In this document: positions 8,519 to 17,814 of the stretch, one piece after another | How the letters are laid out: each line of letters opens with the position of its first letter | Numbering within the stretch: position 1 is the stretch's first letter | Source of the DNA: Asticcacaulis sp. AND118 | GTDB taxonomy: Bacteria; Pseudomonadota; Alphaproteobacteria; Caulobacterales; Caulobacteraceae | Direction of reading: 5' to 3' | NCBI RefSeq assembly: GCF_020535245.1 | Contig: NZ_CP084910.1 | Span: 2,802,374 to 2,866,373, forward strand | DNA: 64,000 nucleotides | Notes under the pieces: generated by a model | The model's database searches: none | The model's input: only the letters and a program-made list of their open reading frames with translations | Told to the model about the DNA's origin: nothing | Position numbers and translations under genes: made by a program

Positions 8519-10566
8519 GCCTCAGGCACATTCGCCCTTAGTTCATTCAGCCACAGAGTCGCCGCCGAATCCGACGGCGCGCGCCAGTCGCCGCGCGGGC
8601 TCAACGCCCCGCCGGAGATCAATTTAGGCCCGTTCGGCACGGCGGAGCGCTTGAACTGCGAGAGGGTGAAGAAGCGGAACAGGAAGACCTCCATCCACTT
8701 GCGGATATCCGCGATGCCATAAGCGCGACGGTCGGCCTCCGGATAGTCGGGCGGCCAGTTGCCGGCCGCAGCGTTCTTCCATGCCTGGTATTGCAGGAAG
8801 GCGATCTTAGACGGCTTCAGGCCATAGCGCGTCAGGTAGAACAGGGTGAAGTCCTGCAACGGATAAGGCCCGACCTTGTCCTCGGTGCGCTGCGCTTCGC
8901 CATCGGTCACCGGGATCAGTTCCGGCGAAATTTCACGCTCCAGCACCGAGCGCAGCACACGCGCCGCCTTCGGATCGAACTCCGTTCGCGCCGCCCAGCG
9001 GATCAGGTGCTGGATCAAAGTTTTCGGGGCCCCGCAATTGACATTGTAGTGGCTCATATGGTCGCCGACGCCATAGGTGCACCAGCCGAGCGCCAACTCC
9101 GACAGGTCGCCCGTGCCGACCACAAAGCCCTTGTGCTGGCCCGCCAGTCGGAAGAGGAAGTCGGTGCGCAGCCCCGCCTGCACATTCTCGAACACCACGT
9201 CGTAGACCCGTTCGCCCTGGCCATAAGGGTGGCCGATATCCATCAACATGCGCTTGGCGGCCGGGCGGATGTCGATTTCCTCCGCCGTGACGCCCAAGGC
9301 CCGCATCAGCTTGTGCGCATCGGACTTCGAGCCTGAGGTCGTGCCGAAACCGGGCATGGTGTAGCCGCGGACCTGCGTGCGCGGCAGACCCAGCCGGTCG
9401 AAGGCCTTGCACGCCACGATCAGGGCATGGGTGGAATCAAGCCCCCCTGATACGCCGATGACCACGCTTTCGGACTTCGTGCTTTTGATGCGCTGCATCA
9501 GGCCGTGAACCTGAATATTGAAGGCTTCGTAGCAGTCTTCGTCCAGCCGCTCGCGATCGTTCGGCACATAGGGGAAGCGGTCGACGGTGCGGTGAAAGTC
9601 GGTTAGGGTATGAGGGACATAATCGAAGGGCATTGCGGCCTCGACAACTTCGAGACCGAGAGCCGCGTCATGGAAGGTGCCATTGCGTTGCCGCTCAAGC
9701 GCAATACGTTCCACGTCTACGTCTGCAAAGGTCAGGCTGTCAGAGACAAACCGGTCACCTTCGCCGATCAATTCTCCCATTTCATAAATAAGAGATTGAC
9801 CATCCCACGCTAAATCCGTCGTGGATTCTCCGTTGCCGGAAGCCGAATAGGCGTAGGCACAGATGAGACGTTCCGAAGTTGCGGAACAAAGCGCTTTGCG
9901 GGCGCGGGATTTGCCAATCAGAACATTCGAAGCGGAAAGGTTTATGATAATGTTGGCCCCTTTAAGGGCAAGCTTTGTCGATGGCGTAACTGGCGACCAC
10001 AAATCCTCGCAGATTTCCACGCCAAAGGAGAACTGCGGAAAATCACTGGCCTGAAAGACATGGTCGGTGGAAACGATGGTAAACTGGTCATTGACCCGCA
10101 CACTACCGAGAGGAAGCGTCGCCCCGGAGGCGAAATACCGTTTTTCGTAATATTCCCGATAGTTCGGCAGATAGGTCTTGGGAACAATCGCCAGACAACG
10201 GCCACGGTGAATAATAGCTGCACAGTTATAGAGGGCACCGCCAATGCGCAGGGGAACACCGGCAAAAATGGTGCAGCGATAAGCGCCGGAAAGATTGGTC
10301 AGTTCGTCCAGCGCATCCTTGGCCGCATCCAGAAGGGTCTGCTGGTTGAACAATTCATCGAGGGTGTACCCCGTCAGGCTGAGTTCCGGAAACACAACAA
10401 GATCAGCCCCCCGACGTTCAGCCTTTTTAATCAGAGTAATATGCTCCGCCAGATTGGCCTTAGGGTCGGCGATATGCACGTCCGGCGTAGCACAGGCGAC
10501 CCGCACGAAGCCATGCGAAGCGGGCGAATAAAAGTTTTTGCCAAAATTCGTCACAATTTGCCCCAT
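8515..10566 (-). CDS. nadE: Glutamine-dependent NAD+ synthetase
   Basis: This enzyme amidates nicotinic acid adenine dinucleotide to NAD using glutamine. It has 683 residues, typical of the long two-domain form. The N-terminal nitrilase-type glutaminase shows the catalytic Glu in FPELSLTGY (about residue 61), the lysine in IVPKTYLPNYREYYEKRYF, and the cysteine in FGVEICEDLW (about 180). The C-terminal synthetase has the P-loop VIGVSGGLDSTHAL (about 370) and VGTGDLSELALGWCTYGVGDHM. A plausible minus-strand promoter with -10 TATATT lies about 20 bases upstream of the start. The first third of the gene is visibly less GC-rich than its neighbours. Confidence 0.96.
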   Translation of the reverse strand: MGQIVTNFGKNFYSPASHGFVRVACATPDVHIADPKANLAEHITLIKKAERRGADLVVFPELSLTGYTLDELFNQQTLLDAAKDALDELTNLSGAYRCTIFAGVPLRIGGALYNCAAIIHRGRCLAIVPKTYLPNYREYYEKRYFASGATLPLGSVRVNDQFTIVSTDHVFQASDFPQFSFGVEICEDLWSPVTPSTKLALKGANIIINLSASNVLIGKSRARKALCSATSERLICAYAYSASGNGESTTDLAWDGQSLIYEMGELIGEGDRFVSDSLTFADVDVERIALERQRNGTFHDAALGLEVVEAAMPFDYVPHTLTDFHRTVDRFPYVPNDRERLDEDCYEAFNIQVHGLMQRIKSTKSESVVIGVSGGLDSTHALIVACKAFDRLGLPRTQVRGYTMPGFGTTSGSKSDAHKLMRALGVTAEEIDIRPAAKRMLMDIGHPYGQGERVYDVVFENVQAGLRTDFLFRLAGQHKGFVVGTGDLSELALGWCTYGVGDHMSHYNVNCGAPKTLIQHLIRWAARTEFDPKAARVLRSVLEREISPELIPVTDGEAQRTEDKVGPYPLQDFTLFYLTRYGLKPSKIAFLQYQAWKNAAAGNWPPDYPEADRRAYGIADIRKWMEVFLFRFFTLSQFKRSAVPNGPKLISGGALSPRGDWRAPSDSAATLWLNELRANVPEA

Positions 10567-10801
10567 CAGGGTTTGAGTTTCGGTGAATATAGACCTTTTT
10601 CATGAAACTTGACACAGCGCGGATCGCAAAATTCATAGAAAATGGCTCAATATCGGACACAATGATTTCAAAAAATCGAAATATAGTTTCTATTTATACT
10701 TTTTGACCCAACCCGGAATAACTGGACACCCTTTTTGACTTTGGCCCCTGCGCGGCGGTCTGATATGGGAACACAACTTCAAACCTGTGTGTGTTGCCGT
10801 C
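10567..10801. promoter_or_regulatory. Divergent promoter region, nadE / threonine ammonia-lyase
   Basis: This 235-base AT-richer stretch separates two divergently transcribed genes. On the plus strand TTGACA at 10609-10614 is a good -35 candidate, followed 17 bases later by TTCATA, a poor -10. On the minus strand a TGTCAA / TATATT pair with 17-base spacing sits just upstream of nadE. Apart from these candidates I see no clear operator or hairpin. Confidence 0.35.
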
Positions 10802-12004
10802 ATGAGCCTGAGTCTGGAAGCGATCCAAGCCGCCGCTGAGCGGTTAAAGGGTCATATCGTCGAAACCCCCTGCGCCTTTTCGCAGAAGCTGAGCGCCATT
10901 ACCCGCACCCAGCTATGGATCAAGTACGAGAACCAGCAATATACCTCAGCCTTCAAGGAACGCGGCGCACTGAACAAGCTGGCGACGCTGAGCGCCGATG
11001 AACGCGCGCGCGGCGTCTATGCGGCCTCCGCCGGTAACCACGCCCAGGGCATTGCCTATCACGCGCAGCGCCTTGGCATCCCGGCGACCATCGTCATGCC
11101 GCACGGCACGCCCTTCGTGAAGGTGCAGAAGACCCAATCTTATGGCGCCCGCGTGGTGATCGAAGGCGCCAATTACGACGACTCTTCGGCCCATGCGCAA
11201 AAGATCTGTGCCGATGCCGGGGCGGTCTATGTCCACCCGTTCAACGATTACGACGTCATGGCCGGACAAGGGACGCTGGCCATCGAAATGCTGGAGGCCG
11301 TGCCGGACCTCGACGTGCTGCTCGTCCCCATCGGCGGTGGCGGGCTGATCGCCGGAATGGCGACGGCGGCCAAGGCGCTCAAGCCGTGGATCAAGGTCAT
11401 CGGCATCGAAGCCGCCATGTATCCGTCTTTCGCGGCGCGTCGTCGCGGCCTGAACATGCCGACGGGCGGATCGACCATCGCCGAGGGCATCGCGGTCAAG
11501 GCCGTCGGCGACCTGAGTTTTACCACCGCCAATCCGCTGGTCGACGACGTGCTGGTCATCGACGAGGCGGATTTCGAGCGCGCCATTGCTGCCTTTGTCA
11601 ATGTCGAGAAGACTGTGGCTGAGGGTGCGGGGGCGGCGGGTCTGGCCGCCGTCATGCGCTATCCGGAAAAGTTCGAGGGGCAGAAGGTCGGGCTGATCCT
11701 GTGCGGCGGCAATATCGATATGCGCCTGCTGGCCTCGGTGCTGCAACGCGAACTGGTGCGCGAAAAACGCCTGGTCACCTATCGTATTCTGGGCGACGAT
11801 CGTCCGGGCATGTTGTCGCTGGTGGCCGATGTCATTTCGCGCAAGGGCGGCAATATCGTCGACGTGGCGCACAATCGCCTCGTGCTCGACGTGCCGGCCA
11901 AGGGCGCGGAATTCGACATATTGGTCGAGACGCAGGACGCCCGTCACGCCCACGAAATCGCCGACGCCCTGCGCGCCACGGGCTATGCTTTGAGAATGGA
12001 ATAG
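10802..12004 (+). CDS. ilvA: Threonine ammonia-lyase with C-terminal ACT domain
   Basis: This PLP enzyme converts threonine to 2-oxobutyrate, the entry to isoleucine synthesis, or serine to pyruvate. It has 400 residues from ATG at 10802; an in-frame GTG lies 5 codons upstream and neither start has a strong ribosome binding site. The PLP lysine is in TSAFKERGALNKL, the loop is ASAGNHAQGIAYHA, and the glycine loop is PIGGGGLIAG. A single ACT domain from about residue 325 (YRILGDDRPGMLSLVADVIS) suggests allosteric control. The name ilvA is by role; the single-ACT architecture is closer to the TdcB-like branch. The FKBP lipoprotein gene follows after 13 bases, likely in one transcript. Confidence 0.85.
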   Translation: MSLSLEAIQAAAERLKGHIVETPCAFSQKLSAITRTQLWIKYENQQYTSAFKERGALNKLATLSADERARGVYAASAGNHAQGIAYHAQRLGIPATIVMPHGTPFVKVQKTQSYGARVVIEGANYDDSSAHAQKICADAGAVYVHPFNDYDVMAGQGTLAIEMLEAVPDLDVLLVPIGGGGLIAGMATAAKALKPWIKVIGIEAAMYPSFAARRRGLNMPTGGSTIAEGIAVKAVGDLSFTTANPLVDDVLVIDEADFERAIAAFVNVEKTVAEGAGAAGLAAVMRYPEKFEGQKVGLILCGGNIDMRLLASVLQRELVREKRLVTYRILGDDRPGMLSLVADVISRKGGNIVDVAHNRLVLDVPAKGAEFDILVETQDARHAHEIADALRATGYALRME

Positions 12005-12017
12005 AGGAACAGGATCA

Positions 12018-12521
12018 ATGGCTTTGAATAGGATCAGACCGGTCTGTCTGTCGCTTGTTTTGGCTTCGGCGCTGTCGCTGGCGGGGTGCAACCGCACCGA
12101 TCCGGCGGCCGAGGCCGCGGCGGAGGCCAATGTGAAGGCTGGTGAAGCCTTCCTCGCCGAAAAGGCCAAGGAGCCGGGCGTTCAAAAATTGCCTAAGGGC
12201 CTGATGTACAAGGTCCTTACCCCGTCCACTGACCCGAACGCGCCCAAGCCGACCGCGCGCGACACGGTGAAAATCCATTATGAAGGCCGACTGATCGACG
12301 GGACCGTCTTCGACTCAAGCTTCGAACGCGGCATGCCGGCGGCCATGGCCCTCGACGGCCTGGTCGAAGCGTGGAAGATCGCCGTGCCTGAAATGAAGAC
12401 GGGCGAAACCTGGGAACTCTATGTCCCGGCGCAACTTGGCTACGGCGAAATGGGCATGGGCCCCATCCCGCCGAACAGCGTGCTGGTGTTCAAGATTCAA
12501 CTGATCGGCATTCAGCCCTAA
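12018..12521 (+). CDS. FKBP-type peptidyl-prolyl isomerase lipoprotein
   Basis: This 167-residue protein begins with a lipoprotein signal peptide ending in the lipobox SLAGC (Cys24), so it should be anchored in a membrane facing the periplasm. The C-terminal FKBP domain (about residues 75-165) has VKIHYEGRLIDGTVFDSSF, the conserved VEAWKIAVPEMKTGETWELY and AQLGYGEMGMGPIPPNSVLVF. It would assist folding of envelope proteins. It lies 13 bases after the threonine ammonia-lyase gene and converges with the serine hydrolase gene, only 2 bases away. Confidence 0.92.
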   Translation: MALNRIRPVCLSLVLASALSLAGCNRTDPAAEAAAEANVKAGEAFLAEKAKEPGVQKLPKGLMYKVLTPSTDPNAPKPTARDTVKIHYEGRLIDGTVFDSSFERGMPAAMALDGLVEAWKIAVPEMKTGETWELYVPAQLGYGEMGMGPIPPNSVLVFKIQLIGIQP

Positions 12522-12523
12522 AA

Positions 12524-13942
12524 CTAAACAGCCTTAGCCGCTGCGCGCGCCGATATCAGGACGGAGGCGACCGCCGTCAGGGTGTCCGGTGCGGCGTCGT
12601 TGGCGCAGGCCGCCGCGACCGTGCCGGTTTTGGGATCGACCAGCACCTCACCGTACCAGATCGTGTTCGACCCGTTGTGCCATAGCGCGCCGTCCGGACG
12701 CACCATCCAGCCCAGCGCGTAGGTATCGCCGAAGTGCGGTGTGTGCAACGCGCCCCAGCTTTCGCTTTTCAGGAAGCTGGCCGGACGATCACGGTGGGCC
12801 TTCAGATATAACAGCATATCCGGCACCGACATGTGTACGCGACCCGCTGGCCCCAGCGCCACAGGGTTGTCGTTGGGCTGGCCCGATCCGGGGCCGATCG
12901 GTTTGCGCGTATGGCCCTGTACGGCGTGACCCAGCGGCTGATCGATCTCACGCGGACGTCCCGGTGCGCCATAGCCGGCGCTCTCGATCCCCAGCGGCGT
13001 GAACAGCTCTGTCTGCATCAACTCTTCCCAGCTCTTGCCGGTCAGTTGCTCCAGCATCGCACCGGCGATGATGTAGCCGTTATTGGCGTAGACATTCTGT
13101 GCGCCGAGCGGCCCGACGGGCTTCTGCTTCAACGCGGCCAGCGCCCATTTGCGGCGCTCCGGGCGCGGGTCGGGCAAAGGATCGCGGCTATAGAAGACCA
13201 TATTCATCAGATCGAGATTCGGCTGCAAACCGGCGCGGTGACTCAGCAGGTGCAGCAGGGTGGCGTCGCGATAGGCCGCGGACACGGGGCTGCCGCGTTC
13301 GTCGAGCACTTCGCCCACCGTGGTCTTCCACTGGATCGTCCCCGCCTCGACCAGACGCGCACAGAGGGTCGCGGTCATCGATTTGGTGATCGAACCCCAA
13401 TGCCACTGATCTTCCGGCTGCACGACAATCTCGTCCTCGCTGGAGCGCGCCCCGACGGCGTAAAATTCCGCGTGGTCCCCGCGTGTCCACGCCGCCGCCA
13501 TGGCCGGCGTATAGGCCGCCAGCCGCTTGTCATTGAGTAGGTCGCGCGTCAGCGGCGGATAGACCGGCTCAGGCGCGGCCTCGGCCACCTCTCCGCGCGT
13601 GAAGCGCATCGCCATGGCCTGTCCTTGGGTGAAGGTCCCGTCGATATGGCGCGCGTCGCTCAGCATCCCGTCGAATTTTGCCTTGATGGCGGCAAAGGCC
13701 AGCCTGATGCGCTCGTCTTCGATGGAGACGCTGGTCGCCGGAATACGCGCATTGCCCTGATCGACGCTGAACAGGGTCACGCCCTTGGCGTCAATCTCCA
13801 GACGCAAGGTCAGGCGCACAGGCCCGGCGTCGAGTATACCTGTCCAGCGCCCGTAAAAGGGGCTGTCGGCCGCCACCGCACGCGTCGCACCTACCAACCC
13901 GAATGCCGCCAGAAGCGACTGCATGTGCCGGCGTGTCATCAT
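12524..13942 (-). CDS. Exported serine hydrolase, beta-lactamase/DD-peptidase fold
   Basis: This 472-residue protein starts at the ATG at 13942, which has GGGGAGG 7 bases upstream; the longer open frame to 14350 is antisense to the UbiH-type gene and is rejected. A signal peptide (MMTRRHMQSLLAAFGLVGATRAVAA in part) precedes an about 100-residue extra domain. The class C-like fold follows: SITKSMTA carries the nucleophile in SxxK (about residue 213), and YANNGY supplies the YxN motif (about 308). The C-terminal GWMVRPDGALWHNGSNTIWY holds the HxG replacing KTG. Such proteins act as esterases, DD-peptidases or D-aminopeptidases; the substrate is unknown. Confidence 0.85.
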   Translation of the reverse strand: MMTRRHMQSLLAAFGLVGATRAVAADSPFYGRWTGILDAGPVRLTLRLEIDAKGVTLFSVDQGNARIPATSVSIEDERIRLAFAAIKAKFDGMLSDARHIDGTFTQGQAMAMRFTRGEVAEAAPEPVYPPLTRDLLNDKRLAAYTPAMAAAWTRGDHAEFYAVGARSSEDEIVVQPEDQWHWGSITKSMTATLCARLVEAGTIQWKTTVGEVLDERGSPVSAAYRDATLLHLLSHRAGLQPNLDLMNMVFYSRDPLPDPRPERRKWALAALKQKPVGPLGAQNVYANNGYIIAGAMLEQLTGKSWEELMQTELFTPLGIESAGYGAPGRPREIDQPLGHAVQGHTRKPIGPGSGQPNDNPVALGPAGRVHMSVPDMLLYLKAHRDRPASFLKSESWGALHTPHFGDTYALGWMVRPDGALWHNGSNTIWYGEVLVDPKTGTVAAACANDAAPDTLTAVASVLISARAAAKAV

Positions 13943-14047
13943 CGAAAAGCCTCCCCGAATAGGCTCACACCATAATGACATGCGGTATTGGGTCGCTACT
14001 GAAATAATTGTAATGCGGCGCCCGACCGCAAGAGCTAAGATAGGCGC

Positions 14048-15295
14048 ATGAATACGCAGGCAGATCTCATCATCGTCGGAGCCGGTATGGCCGGTATGAC
14101 CGCGGCTCTGGCCCTGGCCAAGGGCGGACTGAAGCCGCTTCTGGTCGAGCGTCAGCCCCTGTCGGAGCAGACCGAGCCGACCTTCGACGGCCGCGCCTCG
14201 GCCATCGCCTATTCGTGCTTCCGGCAATGGCAGGCGCTCGGCGTCAGTGACGCGCTGGAGCCTCTGGCCTGCCGTATGGACGAGATCGTCGTCACCGACG
14301 CCCCTCTGCCCGGTGCGGCGACGCCGCGCCCTTCGCCGTTTTTTCTGCACTTCAATGCGGGGGAAATCTCAGACCGGTCCGGCAACGAACCCCTGGGCTA
14401 CATGCTGGAAAACCGCCATATCCGCGCCGTCCTGTACGAGGCCGTGCTGAAGGCCGGTATCCGTGTCATCTGTCCGGCCAGCGTCACCGGCATCGAGGAA
14501 ACCGCCACCCGCATCACGCTGACGCTGAGCACCGGCGAGACTCTGACCGCGCCGGTGGCCGTGGCCGCCGAAGGTCGCAAGTCGGGCCTGCGTGAGTATG
14601 CGGGCATCAGGACTATCGGCTGGGATTACGGCCAAAGCGCCGTCGTCGCCACGGTGAAGATGCAATACCCGCACAACCACGTGGCCTACGAGTATTTCCT
14701 GTCGTCAGGCCCCTTCGCCATACTGCCGCTGACCGATAATCGCGCCTGCCTCGTCTGGTCGGAAAGTCATGCCAAGGCCAAGGCCCTGTTGCAGGTGCGC
14801 CCGGAACTGTTCCACGCCCATCTGATGCAGCGCTTTGGCGATTTTCTGGGTGAAGTCGAACTGGCCGGGCCGAAATTCATCTATCCACTGTCGATGGCGC
14901 TGGCCGAAAACATGTATCGCGGGCGCATCGCGCTACTGGGCGACGCGGCGCACGGCATCCACCCCATCGCCGGTCAGGGCCTCAATCTGGGTCTGAAAGA
15001 CGCGGCGGCCTTTGCCGAAGTTATCATCGAGGCGGCGCGTCTGGGCGAAGACCTCGGCTCGGAACTGGTGCTGGAGCGCTATGCGCGGTGGCGGCGGTTC
15101 GAGAACGTCTCGACCTCGATGATCATGGACGCCTTCGTGCACCTGTTCTCGAACAACAATCCGCTAATCCGCCCGCTGCGCGATCTGGGCATGGGCATCG
15201 TTAACAATATCGGTCCCGCCCGCCGCTTTTTCATGGAAGACGCCGGCGGCGCGACGGGCGACCTGCCGAAATTGCTGCGTGGCGAGTTAGTCTAG
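14048..15295 (+). CDS. ubiH: UbiH/UbiF/Coq6-family FAD-dependent hydroxylase (ubiquinone biosynthesis)
   Basis: This 415-residue flavoprotein monooxygenase would hydroxylate the ring of a ubiquinone precursor at the inner membrane. It shows the FAD dinucleotide fold IIVGAGMAGMTAALALAKGG at the N-terminus, the family DG-type segment in the middle, and the second FAD motif LLGDAAHGIHPIAGQGLNLG (about residue 297). Which ring position it attacks (UbiH, UbiF, UbiI or UbiL type) cannot be decided by reading. It is divergent from the serine hydrolase gene with 105 bases between starts, and its stop overlaps the oxyR stop by 4 bases. Confidence 0.85.
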   Translation: MNTQADLIIVGAGMAGMTAALALAKGGLKPLLVERQPLSEQTEPTFDGRASAIAYSCFRQWQALGVSDALEPLACRMDEIVVTDAPLPGAATPRPSPFFLHFNAGEISDRSGNEPLGYMLENRHIRAVLYEAVLKAGIRVICPASVTGIEETATRITLTLSTGETLTAPVAVAAEGRKSGLREYAGIRTIGWDYGQSAVVATVKMQYPHNHVAYEYFLSSGPFAILPLTDNRACLVWSESHAKAKALLQVRPELFHAHLMQRFGDFLGEVELAGPKFIYPLSMALAENMYRGRIALLGDAAHGIHPIAGQGLNLGLKDAAAFAEVIIEAARLGEDLGSELVLERYARWRRFENVSTSMIMDAFVHLFSNNNPLIRPLRDLGMGIVNNIGPARRFFMEDAGGATGDLPKLLRGELV

Positions 15296-16209
15296 GCCGC
15301 GCCAATTACGCCCGCCAGCAGACGCGCCTCCGCCGTCCGCGACGAACCGGCGCGCCAGATGACGACGATATCGCGATAGGCGTGGTCCGAATGCAATGGA
15401 CGAATGGCCACCGACGAACGATCGGTAATACCGGATTCGATAGCCATGCCCGGCAGCAGCGAGACCCCCAACCCGGCATCGACCATCTGGACCAGCGTAT
15501 TGAGCGAGGTTGCCGCGAAACCGCCATTGAGCGACTGATTGACCTCGGCCGCACCCGGCGCGTTCCACTGACAGGCGGCCAGCGCATGGTCGCGCAGACA
15601 ATGCCCGTCTTCCAGCAGGATCAATTCCGTGGATTTCAGCGCGTCCGGTTCGACCTGATCCGCGTGCGACAACGGATGGTCCTTCGGCATGACGGCCAGG
15701 ATTTCATCCTTGCAGATGAAGGCGTGATCGAGTCCGCTGAGATCGTAAGGCAGGGCGATGACCGCCGCATCCAAACTCCCGCTCTTGAGCGAGGCAATCA
15801 GGCGCGAGGTCTGGTCTTCGCGCAGGAACAGCCGCAATTGCGGAAACTCCTGACGCAGTTTCAGCAAGGCCTGCGGCAGCAGAAACGGCGCGATCGTCGG
15901 AATGACTCCCAACCGAAAACGCCCGGCCAGAGGGCTGTTGGCGCCCTTGGCGGCTTCGACCAGATCTTCGGTGCGCGCCAGTATGTCTTCGGCTCGGCGC
16001 AGGATGTCTTCACCGATGGCCGTCATGATAACCTGCCCGCGCGAACGGTCGATCAGGCGTACGCCGAGAGCCTTTTCAAGCTCGGCAATGCCGGACGACA
16101 GGGCGGGCTGCGAGACGAAGGCGGCTTCGGCGGCGGCGACGAAGCTTTTGTGCTCGTTGAGGAGCTTGAGATAATGAAGCTGGCGCAGGGTCGGTAACAT
16201 GCGTCCCAT
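15292..16209 (-). CDS. oxyR: Hydrogen peroxide sensor, LysR-type regulator OxyR
   Basis: This 305-residue LysR-type regulator has an N-terminal winged helix (TLRQLHYLKLLNEHKSFVAA, helix-turn-helix VSQPALSSGIAELEKALG). The effector domain contains LLEDGHCLRDHALAAC, in which the two cysteines are nine positions apart exactly as Cys199 and Cys208 of E. coli OxyR. This identifies it as a peroxide-sensing OxyR that forms an intramolecular disulfide and activates antioxidant genes. ATG at 16209 or 16200 may be used; neither has a clear ribosome binding site. Arms ATGTC (16217-16221) and GACAT (16242-16246) upstream could be part of an autoregulatory site, but this is weak. Confidence 0.92.
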   Translation of the reverse strand: MGRMLPTLRQLHYLKLLNEHKSFVAAAEAAFVSQPALSSGIAELEKALGVRLIDRSRGQVIMTAIGEDILRRAEDILARTEDLVEAAKGANSPLAGRFRLGVIPTIAPFLLPQALLKLRQEFPQLRLFLREDQTSRLIASLKSGSLDAAVIALPYDLSGLDHAFICKDEILAVMPKDHPLSHADQVEPDALKSTELILLEDGHCLRDHALAACQWNAPGAAEVNQSLNGGFAATSLNTLVQMVDAGLGVSLLPGMAIESGITDRSSVAIRPLHSDHAYRDIVVIWRAGSSRTAEARLLAGVIGAA

Positions 16210-16345
16210 ATAAGCAATGTCTATCGAAATCGCAAATTGGCGACATCGCCCTTATGCCGAGAGCCCGTGCAGGTCGCAAACCATTCCATAGTGAAAATTT
16301 AGGCCGCGTCAGTCAGAATAAGGTTCTGGTTGAAGGAGGTGCTTT

Positions 16346-16600
16346 ATGACCGATCGCTTCGAACAGCAATCCCAGTCCCTTGTGGACTATGCTGAACCCC
16401 CGACCGAGCCCTTAAAGGCGCATTCCCTCGAAACAACAGACCCGTCCGTCCCGGATGACGATCTGGGCGAAACGCTAAGCGAGCATAATGCCGGCGATCT
16501 GGTGGGACCGGCGACCGGCCCCCTTATCGACGCCAAAGCCGAAGAAGAGGCACTTAAGCCTTTTGCGGTTCGAACCGCCGTGCCTGATCGACCAGCATGA
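16346..16600 (+). CDS. Small acidic hypothetical protein
   Basis: This 84-residue protein is preceded by an unusually good ribosome binding site (GAAGGAGG, 6 bases before the ATG), the main argument that it is real. It is hydrophilic, rich in Glu, Asp and Pro, with no hydrophobic segment or recognisable domain. The last 47 bases overlap the 3' end of the convergent Trm112-family gene. It is divergent from oxyR across 136 bases and could share control with it, though no binding site is clear. Function unknown. Confidence 0.55.
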   Translation: MTDRFEQQSQSLVDYAEPPTEPLKAHSLETTDPSVPDDDLGETLSEHNAGDLVGPATGPLIDAKAEEEALKPFAVRTAVPDRPA

Positions 16601-16790
16601 TCGGCACGCCCGAACGGATCGGAAAAGCCAGACCGGCAGTCGGTGACAGCAGTTCCTGCGCGGCCTTGTCGTAGGTCAGCGGCCGGCGCGTCACCGGACA
16701 CACCAGCGCCTCCAGCAGCCGCGGGTCTATTTCCGACGTGTCGGGCACGGGTGAATCGCTGACCGGGGTTTCGATTTCGATATCGGGCAT
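16554..16790 (-). CDS. Trm112/YcaR-family zinc-ribbon-like protein
   Basis: This 78-residue protein matches the bacterial Trm112-like (DUF343) family: [20 protein letters not shown] at about residue 20 and [19 protein letters not shown] near the end are its hallmark segments. In eukaryotes and archaea Trm112 activates methyltransferases; the bacterial role is unclear. Only one cysteine remains in the first zinc knuckle (CPVT), so metal binding is doubtful. The start has GGGGGGA 6 bases upstream. It lies 12 bases downstream of cnoX in the same direction, so it is probably in the same transcript. Confidence 0.88.
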   Translation of the reverse strand: MPDIEIETPVSDSPVPDTSEIDPRLLEALVCPVTRRPLTYDKAAQELLSPTAGLAFPIRSGVPIMLVDQARRFEPQKA

Positions 16791-16802
16791 AGAGTTCCCC
16801 CC

Positions 16803-17678
16803 TTAGCTGAACAGCAGCGATGACAGTTTGCGGCGACCGGCCTTGGTGACGTCCGACATCTGACCGGCGGCAGCGAAAATTTTGAACAGGTACTCGCGCG
16901 CCTTCTGGTTTTCCCACTCCGGCTCGGCCTTGATGAGGGTCAGAAGCTCGTCGATGGCCGGGGTCAGCTCGCCTTGCCCGGCCAGACCGCGCGCCAGATC
17001 GTAGCGTGCCTGATGATCGGCAGGATCGGCATTAAGACGCACGCGGAATTCGTCCAGTTCGGTCGGCGCGCCTTCGGCCAGTTCCAGCGCCGCGCGCAGG
17101 CCCTGAATATCGGCGTCCTTGGTGTCGGCCGGGGCCTGATCGAGGACGGCCTTGGCCTGTTCCGGCTGACCGATCTTCATGTACATCTTGGCCACGCCGG
17201 CGATAGCCTTGAGGTTCTGCGGATCCTGATCGAGCACGAAGGAATAGGCTTCCATCGCCCCGCCCAGATCGCCCTGTTCGAACGACTGCGCGGCCAAGGC
17301 CAGCGCGTCCTCGATCGATGGCGCGCCATCGTCACCACCGACGCCCAGCTTTTCGATGAAGGCTTTCAGTTCCGACTCCGGCTTGGCCCCCATAAAACCA
17401 TCCACCGGTCGGCCGCCGACAAAGGCGTAGACGGTAGGGATCGACTGCACGCGCAACTGACCGGCGACGGCCGGGTTCTTGTCGACATCGATCTTGACCA
17501 GCTTCACCTTGCCATTGGCCTCGGTGACGACCTTTTCCAGCGCCGGGCCCAGTTGACGGCATGGCCCGCACCAGGTGGCCCAGAAATCGACGATGACCGG
17601 AACGGTCTGCGAGGCTTCGATCACGTCGGCGACGAAGGTGGCGTCCGAACCGTCGATGATGTGGGGACTGCTGGCCAT
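16803..17678 (-). CDS. cnoX: Thioredoxin-TPR co-chaperone, CnoX (YbbN) type
   Basis: This 291-residue cytoplasmic protein joins an N-terminal thioredoxin domain to a C-terminal tetratricopeptide region, the architecture of CnoX/YbbN, a holdase that hands substrates to GroEL and DnaK. The thioredoxin active site is the intact WCGPC (FWATWCGPCRQLGPALEKVV, about residue 35). E. coli CnoX has lost one of these cysteines, whereas the Caulobacter-type protein keeps redox activity. TPR-like helices run from about residue 130 to the end. The Trm112-family gene follows immediately. A dispersed palindromic element lies upstream of the gene at 17756-17799. Confidence 0.92.
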   Translation of the reverse strand: MASSPHIIDGSDATFVADVIEASQTVPVIVDFWATWCGPCRQLGPALEKVVTEANGKVKLVKIDVDKNPAVAGQLRVQSIPTVYAFVGGRPVDGFMGAKPESELKAFIEKLGVGGDDGAPSIEDALALAAQSFEQGDLGGAMEAYSFVLDQDPQNLKAIAGVAKMYMKIGQPEQAKAVLDQAPADTKDADIQGLRAALELAEGAPTELDEFRVRLNADPADHQARYDLARGLAGQGELTPAIDELLTLIKAEPEWENQKAREYLFKIFAAAGQMSDVTKAGRRKLSSLLFS

Positions 17679-17755
17679 AATCTGCTCAACCTTTTTAAGT
17701 GTCGTTCTTCCTACTCAGGATGGGAAGAGAAGGCAATCTTTGCAAGGTTTTAAAA

Positions 17756-17799
17756 GCGATATGCCAAAAAGTGTGAGCGGTTTTTGGCGATAATATCGC
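17756..17799. repeat. Dispersed palindromic element
   Basis: Outer stem gcgatat/atatcgc (17756-17762 and 17793-17799), inner stem gccaaaaa/tttttggc, 10-base loop gtgtgagcgg and a short spacer on the right side only. This is the same asymmetric layout as at 1796-1839. It lies between the cnoX start and the stop of the upstream efflux pump gene, so it could structure the 3' end of that mRNA. Confidence 0.75.
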
Positions 17800-17814
17800 G
17801 ATGCTTAAAGTCTA

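Noticed and set aside
12524..14350. 608-residue version of the serine hydrolase
   Set aside because: The extension is antisense to the UbiH-type gene; a strong ribosome binding site and signal peptide mark 13942 as the start.
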